Origin: Nonomuraea africana
Lineage (GTDB): Bacteria > Actinomycetota > Actinomycetes > Streptosporangiales > Streptosporangiaceae
Direction of reading: 5' to 3'
NCBI RefSeq assembly: GCF_014873535.1
Contig: NZ_JADBEF010000001.1
Location: 7,688,001 to 7,752,000 of the forward strand
Length of the DNA stretch: 64,000 nt
This document shows, piece after piece, positions 47,731 to 56,341 of this stretch (position 1 is its first letter; every line of letters starts with the position of its first letter). A model generated the notes under the pieces. That model did no database searches. It worked only from the letters and a program-made list of their open reading frames with translations, and was not told the DNA's origin. The position numbers and the translations under genes are program-made.

Positions 47731-48474
47731 CTAGTCTGGCCCGCCGACGGCGCGGAGCCGGGACTCGAGGCCGTCAAGGATCCGCTCGAGGCCGTAGACG
47801 AAGTTCTCCTCGCGGGCCTGCTGCTGGTCCTTGCCACGCTGTGCGGCGTACTCCTCCCGCAGCTGCGGGTGCTCCTGCACGGCCGCCTCGGCGGCGGGCC
47901 ACAGCTTTTCGACCCACTCCTGCTCGCTGTAACCGCTGCGGGACAGCAGGGACAGGAATGCGGCCTCGCTGGTGGACATGCCGATGACGTAGGCCACGAC
48001 GGCGCTGATGGCCTGGTCGGCCTCACCTGCGCCGAAGCCGGCGCTCCTGACGATGGCCAGCAGGCGGTCCGAGGTCCGCATCATGTTCGGCCCGAGGTAG
48101 ACCAGGCCGACCTGGCCGAGCACGGCGGTCAGCCAGGGGTGCCGCAGGATCGTCGACCGCATGCTGCGGGCGCAGTCGCCGACGGCCTGCCGCCATCCCG
48201 CGGGGTCGTCGGCGGGGGGCACCCGCACCTCGCCGTAGACCTCGTCCACGACCAGTTCGATCAGCTCGTCCTTGTTGGCGACGTGCCGGTAGAGCGAGGT
48301 GGCCGCGGCGCCCAGCCTGGTGCCCAGACGCCGCATGCTCAGGGCCTCGATGCCCTCGGCGTCGAGCAGCTGGATGGCCTCGGACACGATCTGCGCCCTG
48401 CTCAGGGCCGGCTGTGGCTGCTGCCGCTGGGGGCGCATCCACACCGAAGGGATCGGCTGCTTGTCGGCTGGCAT
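47731..48474 (-). CDS. TetR-family transcription regulator
   Basis: The 247-residue TetR protein has an N-terminal Gln/Pro-rich lead, helix-turn-helix LSMRRLGTRLGAAATSLYRHVANKDELIELVVDEVYGEV, and a TetR_C-type ligand domain (ILRHPWLTAVLGQVGLVYLGPNMMRTSD). ATG 48474 (MPADKQPIPSVWM) is the probable start. A GCGCACG-C-CGTGCGC palindrome lies 33 bases upstream (48507-48521), a likely own operator. No divergent gene is close; the target is unknown. Confidence 0.88.
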   Translation of the reverse strand: MPADKQPIPSVWMRPQRQQPQPALSRAQIVSEAIQLLDAEGIEALSMRRLGTRLGAAATSLYRHVANKDELIELVVDEVYGEVRVPPADDPAGWRQAVGDCARSMRSTILRHPWLTAVLGQVGLVYLGPNMMRTSDRLLAIVRSAGFGAGEADQAISAVVAYVIGMSTSEAAFLSLLSRSGYSEQEWVEKLWPAAEAAVQEHPQLREEYAAQRGKDQQQAREENFVYGLERILDGLESRLRAVGGPD

Positions 48475-48506
48475 GCGGTCTCCTCCTCTGTACGGCTCCC
48501 ACGATA

Positions 48507-48521
48507 GCGCACGCCGTGCGC
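48507..48521. promoter_or_regulatory. Palindrome upstream of the TetR gene
   Basis: GCGCACG (48507-48513) and CGTGCGC (48515-48521) surround one C. It is a perfect 7-1-7 palindrome, placed at the expected promoter of the minus-strand TetR gene, so it may be its autoregulatory operator. Confidence 0.45.
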
Positions 48522-48633
48522 GGCTTGCGTACGTCAAACCTGTGTGCGTAGGGTGTTCGCAACTAGAGCACGTCGTACGCCACTACTGGTCGAGCGGTTA
48601 GCTCGTCAACCACTGAAACCGACTCGTCAACGG

Positions 48634-49107
48634 CTACGTCGTCCCCGACAGGCGCAGTCGGGTGCGGGACGGTGCCGCCGGGGGCAGCGTGGCGAGGATG
48701 TCGGCGAGGGTGACCCCGGCGAGGCTGCTTCGCCACGCCTCGTGCGCCTCGGCCATCTTCGCGGCGAGGATGCAGGTGCGGTGGCACTCCTCGGGCGGCA
48801 GCGCGCCCCGTCCCTGCTGGCGGATCTCGCGGCACTCGTACGGCGGGGACGTGCCGTCGACGGCCTCGACGATCTGCAGGAGCGTGATCGAGGCGGCGGG
48901 CCTGGCGAGCCGGAATCCACCCCGAGGCCCCGTGGTCGCGGCCAGCACGCCGGCTTTGACGAGCGCCTTCAGCTGCTTGGCGAGGTAGGGCGCCGGGAGG
49001 TCGTAGTACTGCGCGAGCTGTGTCGTCGACGCGGTTGCCCCCGGATTGAGCTGCGCCAGCGTCGTGGCGCAGTGCAGAACCCATTCAGTGCTCACAGGCA
49101 GCTTCAC
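48634..49107 (-). CDS. rsrR: Rrf2-family iron-sulfur redox regulator, RsrR-like
   Basis: The 157-residue Rrf2 protein has the winged helix (STTQLAQYYDLPAPYLAKQLKALVKAGVLAATTGPRGGFRLARP). Glu8 and His12 in MKLPVSTEWVLHC match the unusual cluster ligands of Streptomyces RsrR. Cysteines 92, 108 and 112 supply the Cys side. RsrR binds a [2Fe-2S] cluster as a redox switch and is divergent from an NAD(P)-binding NmrA-like gene; the same arrangement is seen here. The symbol is by homology of motif and context, not by search. Confidence 0.75.
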   Translation of the reverse strand: MKLPVSTEWVLHCATTLAQLNPGATASTTQLAQYYDLPAPYLAKQLKALVKAGVLAATTGPRGGFRLARPAASITLLQIVEAVDGTSPPYECREIRQQGRGALPPEECHRTCILAAKMAEAHEAWRSSLAGVTLADILATLPPAAPSRTRLRLSGTT

Positions 49108-49132
49108 GTTCCCGAGTCTATCGCAGACATTG

Positions 49133-49149
49133 CGGACCTATTTAGTCCG
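49133..49149. promoter_or_regulatory. Inverted repeat in the rsrR-nmrA-like promoter region
   Basis: CGGAC (49133-49137) and GTCCG (49145-49149) surround 7 bases (CTATTTA) between the divergent starts at 49107 and 49193. It is a likely binding site of the Rrf2 regulator controlling both genes. Confidence 0.5.
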
Positions 49150-49192
49150 TGATATGGTCCCGTGCCGTAGCGAGAGAAGAGGAGAGATCATC

Positions 49193-49936
49193 ATGCGGAT
49201 CGCCGTTGCCGGCGCGACCGGGAACATCGGGGCCCTCACCGTCGCCGCCCTCGAACGGGACGGGCACGACGTCAGGCGCATCAGCCGCTCGCTCGGCCTG
49301 GACCTGTCGACAGGTGCCGGGCTCGACGACGCCCTGGCCGGCGTCGAGGCGGTCGTCGACGCCACCAACGGGCCGGCGGCCGGCCGGGACGAGACGGTGG
49401 CCTACTTCGGCACCGCCACGCGGAACCTCCTCGCCGCCGAGGAGCGGGCCGGTGTCCGTCACCACGTGCTGCTCTCGATCGCCGGGATGGATCGCATCGA
49501 CGGCAACGCGCACTACGCCGGCAAGCGGGAGCAGGAGCGCCTCGTCGCCGCGGGACCGGTGCCGTGGACGATCGTCCCTGCCACCCAGTTCCACGACTTC
49601 GCCGCGATGGTGACGAGCTGGACCGAGCAGGACGGCGTCGCCACGATCGCGCCGCTGCTCGTGCAGCCGATCGCGCCCCGGGACGTGGCGGAGATCCTCG
49701 CCGAGGTCGCGACGGGCGAACCGAAGGGGCGGTACGTCGACGTCGCAGGACCCGAACCGCAGGACCTGGTGGACATGGCCCGGCGCACCAACGAGGCGCG
49801 GGGGCGCGCGGTGAAGCTCGTGCCGACGTGGTCGACGGTGTTCAGCCCGGACATGGCCGGCAACGTGCTACTTCCCGGCAAGGATGCCCGCCTCGCCCCG
49901 ACCACCTTCGACGAGTGGCTGGCGACACAGCGATAG
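49193..49936 (+). CDS. NmrA-like NAD(P)-binding protein
   Basis: The 247-residue atypical SDR starts MRIAVAGATGNIGALTVAALERDGHDVRRISRS, the NAD(P)-binding GATGxIG motif, and continues with VRHHVLLSIAGMDRIDGNAHYAGKREQERLV. NmrA-like proteins read the NAD(P) redox state or act as dehydrogenases; residues YAGKR hold the Tyr-x3-Lys-like pair. It is divergent from the RsrR-like regulator, as sven6562 is in Streptomyces venezuelae, and is probably its main target. Confidence 0.85.
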   Translation: MRIAVAGATGNIGALTVAALERDGHDVRRISRSLGLDLSTGAGLDDALAGVEAVVDATNGPAAGRDETVAYFGTATRNLLAAEERAGVRHHVLLSIAGMDRIDGNAHYAGKREQERLVAAGPVPWTIVPATQFHDFAAMVTSWTEQDGVATIAPLLVQPIAPRDVAEILAEVATGEPKGRYVDVAGPEPQDLVDMARRTNEARGRAVKLVPTWSTVFSPDMAGNVLLPGKDARLAPTTFDEWLATQR

Positions 49937-50060
49937 CGCCGCGGGAGGGAGGGCCCGCTGCCACCTAAGGCCGTCCGTGAGGGAGCTGCCCGGACACGGC
50001 GGCCTGCCGTAGGCGGGGCCTTCTCGAGGGTGCCCCGCCACCGCCTCTTCCAGGCCGGAG

Positions 50061-52091
50061 TCAGAGCATGACGTGGGCGGCTGGGTGGCCGACGAAGGAG
50101 AACTGGGCGACGCGGTTCAGTTTGATGTCGTCGGCCTGCCAGGTGTGCATCGCCGAGTCGGCGCTGCGCCAGTAGACGAAGTTGAACCGGTCCGTGGAGT
50201 AGATCTTGACGCGGTCCTCCTTCAGCCGGCGGACGAGGTGGGTGTCCTCGCCGCGGGTGATGTCCGCGAAGCCGTACGACTTGAACATCTCGGCCTTGCC
50301 GAGGAACGTGCCGCCCTGGACCAGCCACGTGTAGCGGTGCTCCAGGCCCGGCAGGCGGAGCATCGTGGTGTTGGTGCCCTCGAAGTACGTGTAATGGGCG
50401 CCCTTGCCGACGAGTTCGGCGTCGGAGTAGTCGAAGGCGCGGGCCAGGTCGGACAGGTAGTGCTCGCCGTACAGGTTGTCGTCGTCCATCTTGGCGATGA
50501 GCTCGCCCTCGGCGGCCGCGATGCCCATGTTCATGCAGGCGCCGAGCGAGAGCTCGGCGGGGGCGGGCAGGACGACGACGTCGGAGATGCCCGCCATGCG
50601 GGCCTTGTCGGCGACCACGACGGGGTCGATGTCGAGGCCGTGCAGGACCATGACGAGCTGGACCGGCTTGTGGATCTGCTTGGCGACCGAGGAGATCGCG
50701 TGCTCCAGCTGCGCCGCGCGGTTGGTGGGCAGAACCACCGAGATCGAGCGGGAGCGCTGCGGGACGGGACGGCCCAGCAGGCCGAGGATCTGGTCGACGC
50801 GGTGCGAGAACAGGTGCTTGTCGAAGACCTCGCGCATCGCGAGGTGGCCCATGCGCGCGCGCAGCTCCGGACTGTTGAGGAGGTGGAGCACCTGGTTGTA
50901 GGACTCGAGGGGCTCGCGGGCGATGGGCACGAGCGGCCCGAAGGTCTCCTCGATGGCGCGCGACCAGCCGGAGACGACCGGCGTGGCGCAGGCCGACAGC
51001 TCGAAGACGCGGCGGGCGCACATGGTGGGGGAGTCGAGCACCGAGTTGACGTTCAGGAAGACCTTGTACATGCGGTACGCCGCGAGCATCTGGTCGTACG
51101 GCAGCTCGCCGACGATGTGCGGCTCGTATTTCTCGGGCCAGGCGTACTTGTCGTCCACGGAGCCGTTGCGGGCGAAGATGTGCAGGCCGAGCTCCCTGAT
51201 CGGGTCGATCACGGTCTCCATCTGCTCGCGCCGCTCGGGGTGCTTGTCGCGGAAGTACATCCCGGCGAAGACGACGTCGTGCAGGCGGCCCTGCTTCTGC
51301 TGGATGGGGTTGTGAACGCGCGGCTGGGCCGCGAACTGCAGCACATCGACCCGGTCGTGTCCCAAAATTTCGCGATATTTCGGCACCATGTCGCCGTCGC
51401 AGGTGAACACGTAGTCGAACAGCTTGGCCGTGTCGATGAAGAAGTCGAAGTTGGGCGGGTCCTCTTTGTTCCAGAAGACCGTGGGGATGCCCTCGGCGCG
51501 GCACCACTCCACGAGGTCGCGCAGCTCCTGCTTGGGCGCGTTGCTCCCGGTCATCTGGTAGCGCCAGCGGCCCTGGTTGCCGTGCCAGGCCGACTCGCAG
51601 AACAGCAGGTCGGGCCGCTTGTCGGCGAAGATCTCCGGCCAGTCGCGCAGCCCGAACTCGATCTGGTCCCACTCGTAGCGGAAAGCCATCCTGGAGAAGT
51701 CGTCCAGGATGACCGCGACCTTCAGGTCGGGCCTGTTGATCGGGCCCGTCGGCCACTTCACCGCGGGCACCTCGACCAGCGGCGGCCGCTTGCCCGCGAG
51801 CTCGGTCACCTCCGAGACCGGCTGCGGCGGCTTGGGCGCCTTCTCGTGGGAGCGTACGGCGGCCACCACGCGACCGGGCTTCTTCGACGTCAGGGCCTCG
51901 CCGAGCTTGAACGACCGCTTCGCCTGGGTCGCCTGGAGCTTCCACGTGGCGTACTCGGCCTTCGCCTCCGCGATCTCCAGACGCCGCCGCAGCTCCTTGA
52001 TCTCCGCCTCGTACCGCTCGACGAGCTTGCGATCCTCAGGAAGCCAGTTGATCGGCCCGAGTCGCTGAAAGGTCGGCTCTTCTGAAGACAT
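50061..52091 (-). CDS. Two-domain glycosyltransferase (CgeB-like plus GT2)
   Basis: The 676-residue protein has an N-terminal coiled coil (VERYEAEIKELRRRLEIAEAKAEYATWK). A CgeB/DUF3880-like glycosyltransferase domain follows (VAVILDDFSRMAFRYEWDQIE, DVVFAGMYFRDKHPERREQME, PTMCARRVFELSACATPVVS). From about residue 445 there is a GT2 domain (ISVVLPTNRAAQLEHAISSVAKQ and AKMDDDNLYG with the metal site). Fused transferases of this type build cell-surface glycans. ATG 52091 is the start. It is the first gene on the minus arm of the polysaccharide locus. Confidence 0.88.
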   Translation of the reverse strand: MSSEEPTFQRLGPINWLPEDRKLVERYEAEIKELRRRLEIAEAKAEYATWKLQATQAKRSFKLGEALTSKKPGRVVAAVRSHEKAPKPPQPVSEVTELAGKRPPLVEVPAVKWPTGPINRPDLKVAVILDDFSRMAFRYEWDQIEFGLRDWPEIFADKRPDLLFCESAWHGNQGRWRYQMTGSNAPKQELRDLVEWCRAEGIPTVFWNKEDPPNFDFFIDTAKLFDYVFTCDGDMVPKYREILGHDRVDVLQFAAQPRVHNPIQQKQGRLHDVVFAGMYFRDKHPERREQMETVIDPIRELGLHIFARNGSVDDKYAWPEKYEPHIVGELPYDQMLAAYRMYKVFLNVNSVLDSPTMCARRVFELSACATPVVSGWSRAIEETFGPLVPIAREPLESYNQVLHLLNSPELRARMGHLAMREVFDKHLFSHRVDQILGLLGRPVPQRSRSISVVLPTNRAAQLEHAISSVAKQIHKPVQLVMVLHGLDIDPVVVADKARMAGISDVVVLPAPAELSLGACMNMGIAAAEGELIAKMDDDNLYGEHYLSDLARAFDYSDAELVGKGAHYTYFEGTNTTMLRLPGLEHRYTWLVQGGTFLGKAEMFKSYGFADITRGEDTHLVRRLKEDRVKIYSTDRFNFVYWRSADSAMHTWQADDIKLNRVAQFSFVGHPAAHVML

Positions 52092-52131
52092 CCGCTCGCC
52101 CTAACGTCAAAGGAGGTCTGTCATGGTACGG

Positions 52132-53250
52132 CTAGAGCCGTCCGTTTCGTGAGGCTGGCGACAGATTCTCACCCTTCAACCACGCGGCGATCACCCGCGC
52201 GATCCTCGGGCCGGACGCGCCGTCCCACAGCACGGGCAGCTCGCCCGCGGGGGTCGAGGCCCCGTCGGCCAGCGCCTTGGAGGCGGCGGCGGGCAGCGCG
52301 GCGGGCGTCACGAGCCGGTTGGTGCCGTGCGTGACCGTGATGGGCCGCTCGGTGTTGGGCCGGACCGTGAGGCACGGCACGCCGAGCATGGTGGTCTCCT
52401 CCTGCACGCCGCCCGAGTCGGTGACGACCAGCGCGGCGCCCTTCACCAGGGAGAGGAAGTCCACGTAGCCGAGCGGATCGATGACCTTGATACCCGGCCC
52501 GTCGACGAGCCCGGCCTCCGCGAGGCGGGCCCGCCCACGGGGGTGGATCGGCACGACCAGCGGGATCTGCCTGGAGACCTCGAGGACCGCCGAGACCAAC
52601 TCGGCGGCGGCCTCCGGGGTGTCGACGTTGGCCGGGCGGTGCAGCGTGGCCACGCCGTAACGAGCGGGGATGCCCTCGAGCCTGGCGGCGTCGAGCGACG
52701 GCAGCGCGGCGAAGAGGCTGTCGATCATCGGGTTGCCGACCAGGTGCATCTTGGCGGCCGGCACGCCCTCGGTGGCCAGGTACGACAGCGCCTCGGGGGA
52801 GGTGGCGAACAGCAGGTCCGACAGCGAGTCGGTGACGATCCTGTTGACCTCTTCCGGCATGCCGCGGTCGAAGGAGCGCAGGCCCGCCTCGACGTGGGCG
52901 GTCGGGATGCCCAGCTTCGCGCAGACGAGGATGGCGGCCAGCGTGGAGTTGACGTCTCCGTAGACGACCACGAGGTCGGGCTCGTGCGTCTCGACGACCT
53001 CCTCGAGCCCCACGAGCAGGGCCGCGGTCTGCTTGGCGTGCGTCCCCGATCCGACTCCGAGGTTGGCCACCGGCTCGGGCAGGCCGAGGTCGGCGAAGAA
53101 GACGTCTGACATCAGCGCGTCGTAGTGCTGGCCGGTGTGGATGATGCCCTGCCGCACCCCGAGTTCGTCGAGGCCGCGCACCACGGGTGCGGCCTTCACG
53201 AAGTTGGGGCGGGCGCCGAGGACATGGAGGACCAGGGGGTTCTCCCTCAT
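52132..53250 (-). CDS. wecB: UDP-N-acetylglucosamine 2-epimerase (non-hydrolysing)
   Basis: The 372-residue protein has all family motifs: LGARPNFVKAAPVVR, IHTGQHYDALMSDVFF, VVVYGDVNSTLAAI, HVEAGLRSFDRGMPEEVNRI and VTDSGGVQEETTMLGVPCLT. It converts UDP-GlcNAc to UDP-ManNAc in the cytosol. Together with the dehydrogenase at 55060 it should make UDP-ManNAcA. ATG 53250 is just after AAGGCGAGGT. It is divergent from the GT4 gene, with a 56-base promoter gap. Confidence 0.93.
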   Translation of the reverse strand: MRENPLVLHVLGARPNFVKAAPVVRGLDELGVRQGIIHTGQHYDALMSDVFFADLGLPEPVANLGVGSGTHAKQTAALLVGLEEVVETHEPDLVVVYGDVNSTLAAILVCAKLGIPTAHVEAGLRSFDRGMPEEVNRIVTDSLSDLLFATSPEALSYLATEGVPAAKMHLVGNPMIDSLFAALPSLDAARLEGIPARYGVATLHRPANVDTPEAAAELVSAVLEVSRQIPLVVPIHPRGRARLAEAGLVDGPGIKVIDPLGYVDFLSLVKGAALVVTDSGGVQEETTMLGVPCLTVRPNTERPITVTHGTNRLVTPAALPAAASKALADGASTPAGELPVLWDGASGPRIARVIAAWLKGENLSPASRNGRL

Positions 53251-53306
53251 CTACCTCGCCTTTCATAGCGGAAGGGGAAAAACGTTGCCTATGGTACGGT
53301 CACCGC

Positions 53307-54956
53307 GTGGTATCCGACGCCAGACCAAAGGTTTCCGCCAAGTCGGCCAGGGCCGGAGTCGGTGGACTTCTCAAGGGCTTCATCCAGCACCCCGTCATCG
53401 TCTCCCGCGTCGTCGCGGCGAAGGTGAAATCCGACCCGGTCAGGGTCGCGCAGGCGGCCGCTGACGCCCTTCCGCCGAGACTGCGCCCCGTCGTGGGCAG
53501 GGTCGCGTGGCCCGCCGCCCGCAAGGTGCGGCGCGCCGTCCGCAAGGTCGGCATGCGGGTGGTCAAGGCCCCGTGGAACGACGCCAAGGCGGCCTGGAAC
53601 GCGGGCCGCGTGAGCGAGGCGGCCGAGGTCCTCGAGCCGCACACGAAGTATCCCTTCGTGAAGCGCAGGGCCGCCTACTACCGTGGCGAGTTGGCCGCGA
53701 TCAGCCCCGACCCGATCCCGCCGCGCCCCAAGGTGGCGATCGGCGAGCGCGTGGCGGGCCGCGTGCTGCACGTGGTCACCAACGCCCTGCCGTACACGCA
53801 GGCGGGGTACACGGTGCGCACGCACCGGATCGTGACCGCGCAGAAGGAGAAGGGCCTCGACCCGCACGTCGTGACCAGCTGGGGCTGGCCGATGCTGCAG
53901 GGTCACGTGGATGCCGCGCCCTTCGAGGAGCTCGAGGGCATCCCCTATCACCGGCTGCTGCCCGACGGACAGCAGGAGATGCCGTTCGAGACGCGCGGGC
54001 GGATCATCCTGGGCGCCGAGCGCGTCACCGAGCTGGTCGCCACCCTGAAGCCGCAGGTGCTGCACGCGGCCACCGACCACCGCAACGGCTCCATCTCGCA
54101 CGCCGTGCGCGAGCGCACGGGCACGCCGTTCGTCTACGAGGTGCGCGGCTTCCTGGAGGAGACCTGGGCCTCGCGCGACCCGATCCGCATCGGCAGCCAG
54201 CGCCACGTGCTCCAGCGCGAGCGCGAGGCGTTCCTGATGCGCGAGGCCGACGCGGTGGTCACACTGGCCGAGACCATGGCCCAGGAGATCGTCGAGCGCG
54301 GCGTGCCGCGCGAGAAGATCACCCTGGCGCCCAACGCCGTGGACGACTCGCTGCTGACGGCCGACTACGACGGAGAGTCGTTCAGGCGCGCCTACGGCAT
54401 CGAGCCCGGCGAGATCGTCGTGGGCTCCGTGTCCAGCATCGTGGCCTACGAGGGCTTCGCGACCCTGCTGCGGGCCGCCGCGCTGACCCGCGGGATCAGG
54501 GTCCTCATCGTCGGCGACGGCACCGAGCGGGAGAACCTTCTCGCGCTGGTGGAGGAGCTCGGGCTGAAGTCCGCGATCCTGCCGGGCCGGGTCGGCCCCG
54601 AGGAGGCGCTGCAGGCGCAGTCGGCGATCGACATCTTCGCCTGCCCGCGTGAGGATCTGCGCGTCTGCCGACTCGTTACGCCATTGAAACCCGTCGAGGC
54701 GATGGCGCTCGGAAAGCCCGTCGTGCTCAGCGATCTGCCCGCTCTCTCCGAGCTCGTCGGCTCCGACGGCGCGGGTCTGCTCGTGCCGCCCGGCGACCCG
54801 GAGGCGCTCGCCAAGGCGCTGGCCGACCTGCGGGACGACCCCGCCAGGCGGGCTGAGATGGGTGAGGCGGGACGGGCCGAAGTGGCGGCCAAGCGCACAT
54901 GGAGTCGCGTGGCGGAAACTTATCGTGGCCTTTACCGGACGCTTGCCGAGCGATGA
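53307..54956 (+). CDS. Group 1 (GT4-type) glycosyltransferase
   Basis: The 549-residue protein starts at GTG 53307 with a basic Arg/Lys-rich region of about 130 residues. A GT-B fold follows, with HVVTNALPYTQAGYTVRTHRI, YEVRGFLEETWASRDP and the donor-site segment VGSVSSIVAYEGFATLLRAA ... RLVTPLKPVEAMALGKPVVLSD-like. The VKPLEAMA equivalent here is TPLKPVEAMALGKPVV, with the catalytic Glu. It transfers a sugar from a nucleotide donor; the specific sugar is unknown. It heads the plus-strand arm. Confidence 0.9.
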   Translation: MVSDARPKVSAKSARAGVGGLLKGFIQHPVIVSRVVAAKVKSDPVRVAQAAADALPPRLRPVVGRVAWPAARKVRRAVRKVGMRVVKAPWNDAKAAWNAGRVSEAAEVLEPHTKYPFVKRRAAYYRGELAAISPDPIPPRPKVAIGERVAGRVLHVVTNALPYTQAGYTVRTHRIVTAQKEKGLDPHVVTSWGWPMLQGHVDAAPFEELEGIPYHRLLPDGQQEMPFETRGRIILGAERVTELVATLKPQVLHAATDHRNGSISHAVRERTGTPFVYEVRGFLEETWASRDPIRIGSQRHVLQREREAFLMREADAVVTLAETMAQEIVERGVPREKITLAPNAVDDSLLTADYDGESFRRAYGIEPGEIVVGSVSSIVAYEGFATLLRAAALTRGIRVLIVGDGTERENLLALVEELGLKSAILPGRVGPEEALQAQSAIDIFACPREDLRVCRLVTPLKPVEAMALGKPVVLSDLPALSELVGSDGAGLLVPPGDPEALAKALADLRDDPARRAEMGEAGRAEVAAKRTWSRVAETYRGLYRTLAER

Positions 54957-55059
54957 CCTACGAGTTGGCTGTCTGTTCTGACGGGTTCAGTCGCATTAGG
55001 CGTGAGCTAGGTGGACTTGAGATAACCTTTGCGACCATGAAGTGTTCTAAGGCGATGTC

Positions 55060-56322
55060 GTGACGGATTTCGACCTGGCGGTAATCGGCCTGGGTTACGT
55101 CGGCATGCCGCTGGCCAAGGAGGCCGTCGCGGCAGGTCTGCGGGTTGTCGGCGTGGACGTCGACCCCCGTAAGGTCGACGCGCTCAACGCCGGTCAGTCC
55201 TACATCGACGACCTGACCGACGCCGATCTCGAGCACATGCTGGCCAACGGTTTCAGCGCCACGCTCGAGGAGTCGGTGCTCGCCACCTGCGACACGATCG
55301 TCATCTGCGTGCCGACCCCGCTGGACGAGGACCACCGTCCCGACCTGTCCGCGGTCGAGGGCGCCACCAAGGCCGTCGCGCGCAACCTGACGAAGGGCAC
55401 GCTCGTCGTCCTGGAGTCCACCACGTACCCGGGCACCACCGACGAGGTGGCGCGGCCGCTGCTGGAGAGCTCGGGCCTCACGGCCGGAGTCGACTTCCAG
55501 CTCGCCTTCTCGCCCGAGCGCATCGACCCGGGCAACCCCAAGTACGGCCTGCGCAACACCCCCAAGGTCGTCGGCGGCTTCACCACCGCCTGCCGCGACC
55601 GGGCCACCGCCTTCTACGGTCAGTTCATCGAGCAGGTCGTGCCGGTCAGCGGCACCCGCGAGGCCGAGATGGCCAAGCTGCTCGAGAACACCTACCGGCA
55701 CGTCAACATCGCCCTCGTCAACGAGATGGCGATCTTCTGTGACGAGCTCGGCGTCGACCTGTGGGAGGCGATCGAGGCCGCGGCGACCAAGCCGTTCGGC
55801 TTCCAGAAGTTCCTTCCCGGCCCTGGCGTCGGCGGCCACTGCATCCCGGTCGACCCGGGCTACCTGTCCTACACCGTCCGCAAGCTCGGCTACCCGTTCA
55901 GGTTCGTCGAGCTGGCGCAGGAGATCAACGAGCGGATGCCGTCGTACGTGGTCAACCGCGTGCAGCGGCTGCTCAACCGGCACAAGAAGGCGGTGAACGG
56001 CTCCAGGGTGGTGCTGCTCGGCGTCACCTACAAGCCGGACATCGCCGACGAGCGCGAGACCCCCGCCCTTCCCGTGGCGCGTGCGCTGCTGGAGCTGGGC
56101 GCCGAGCTCACGTTCGTCGACCCGCACGTCAAGCAGTGGTCGGTGGACGGCACTCCGGTGCCGCGTGAGGAGGATCTCGCCGAGGCCGTGTCGAACGCGG
56201 ACGTGACGCTGCTGCTCCAGCAGCACGCCGCATTCGACCTCGACGTGGTCGAGGACAAGGCCAGGCTCGTGCTGGACACCCGAGGCGTGCTCGCCGAGGG
56301 TGAACGCGTCGAGCGGCTGTAG
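55060..56322 (+). CDS. wecC: UDP-N-acetyl-D-mannosamine dehydrogenase
   Basis: The 420-residue nucleotide-sugar dehydrogenase has NAD motif GLGYVGMPLAKEAVAAGLRVVGVD, SPERIDPGNPKYGL, LENTYRHVNIALVNEMAIF and the catalytic Cys in GPGVGGHCIPVDPGYL, then YKPDIADERETPA. It oxidises a UDP-HexNAc to the uronate in two NAD-dependent steps. Similarity alone cannot split UDP-glucose, GDP-Man and UDP-ManNAc enzymes; the nearby wecB-type epimerase favours UDP-ManNAc. GTG 55060 is the start. Confidence 0.88.
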   Translation: MTDFDLAVIGLGYVGMPLAKEAVAAGLRVVGVDVDPRKVDALNAGQSYIDDLTDADLEHMLANGFSATLEESVLATCDTIVICVPTPLDEDHRPDLSAVEGATKAVARNLTKGTLVVLESTTYPGTTDEVARPLLESSGLTAGVDFQLAFSPERIDPGNPKYGLRNTPKVVGGFTTACRDRATAFYGQFIEQVVPVSGTREAEMAKLLENTYRHVNIALVNEMAIFCDELGVDLWEAIEAAATKPFGFQKFLPGPGVGGHCIPVDPGYLSYTVRKLGYPFRFVELAQEINERMPSYVVNRVQRLLNRHKKAVNGSRVVLLGVTYKPDIADERETPALPVARALLELGAELTFVDPHVKQWSVDGTPVPREEDLAEAVSNADVTLLLQQHAAFDLDVVEDKARLVLDTRGVLAEGERVERL

Positions 56323-56341
56323 CGACAGGGGGCTGCGCGCA

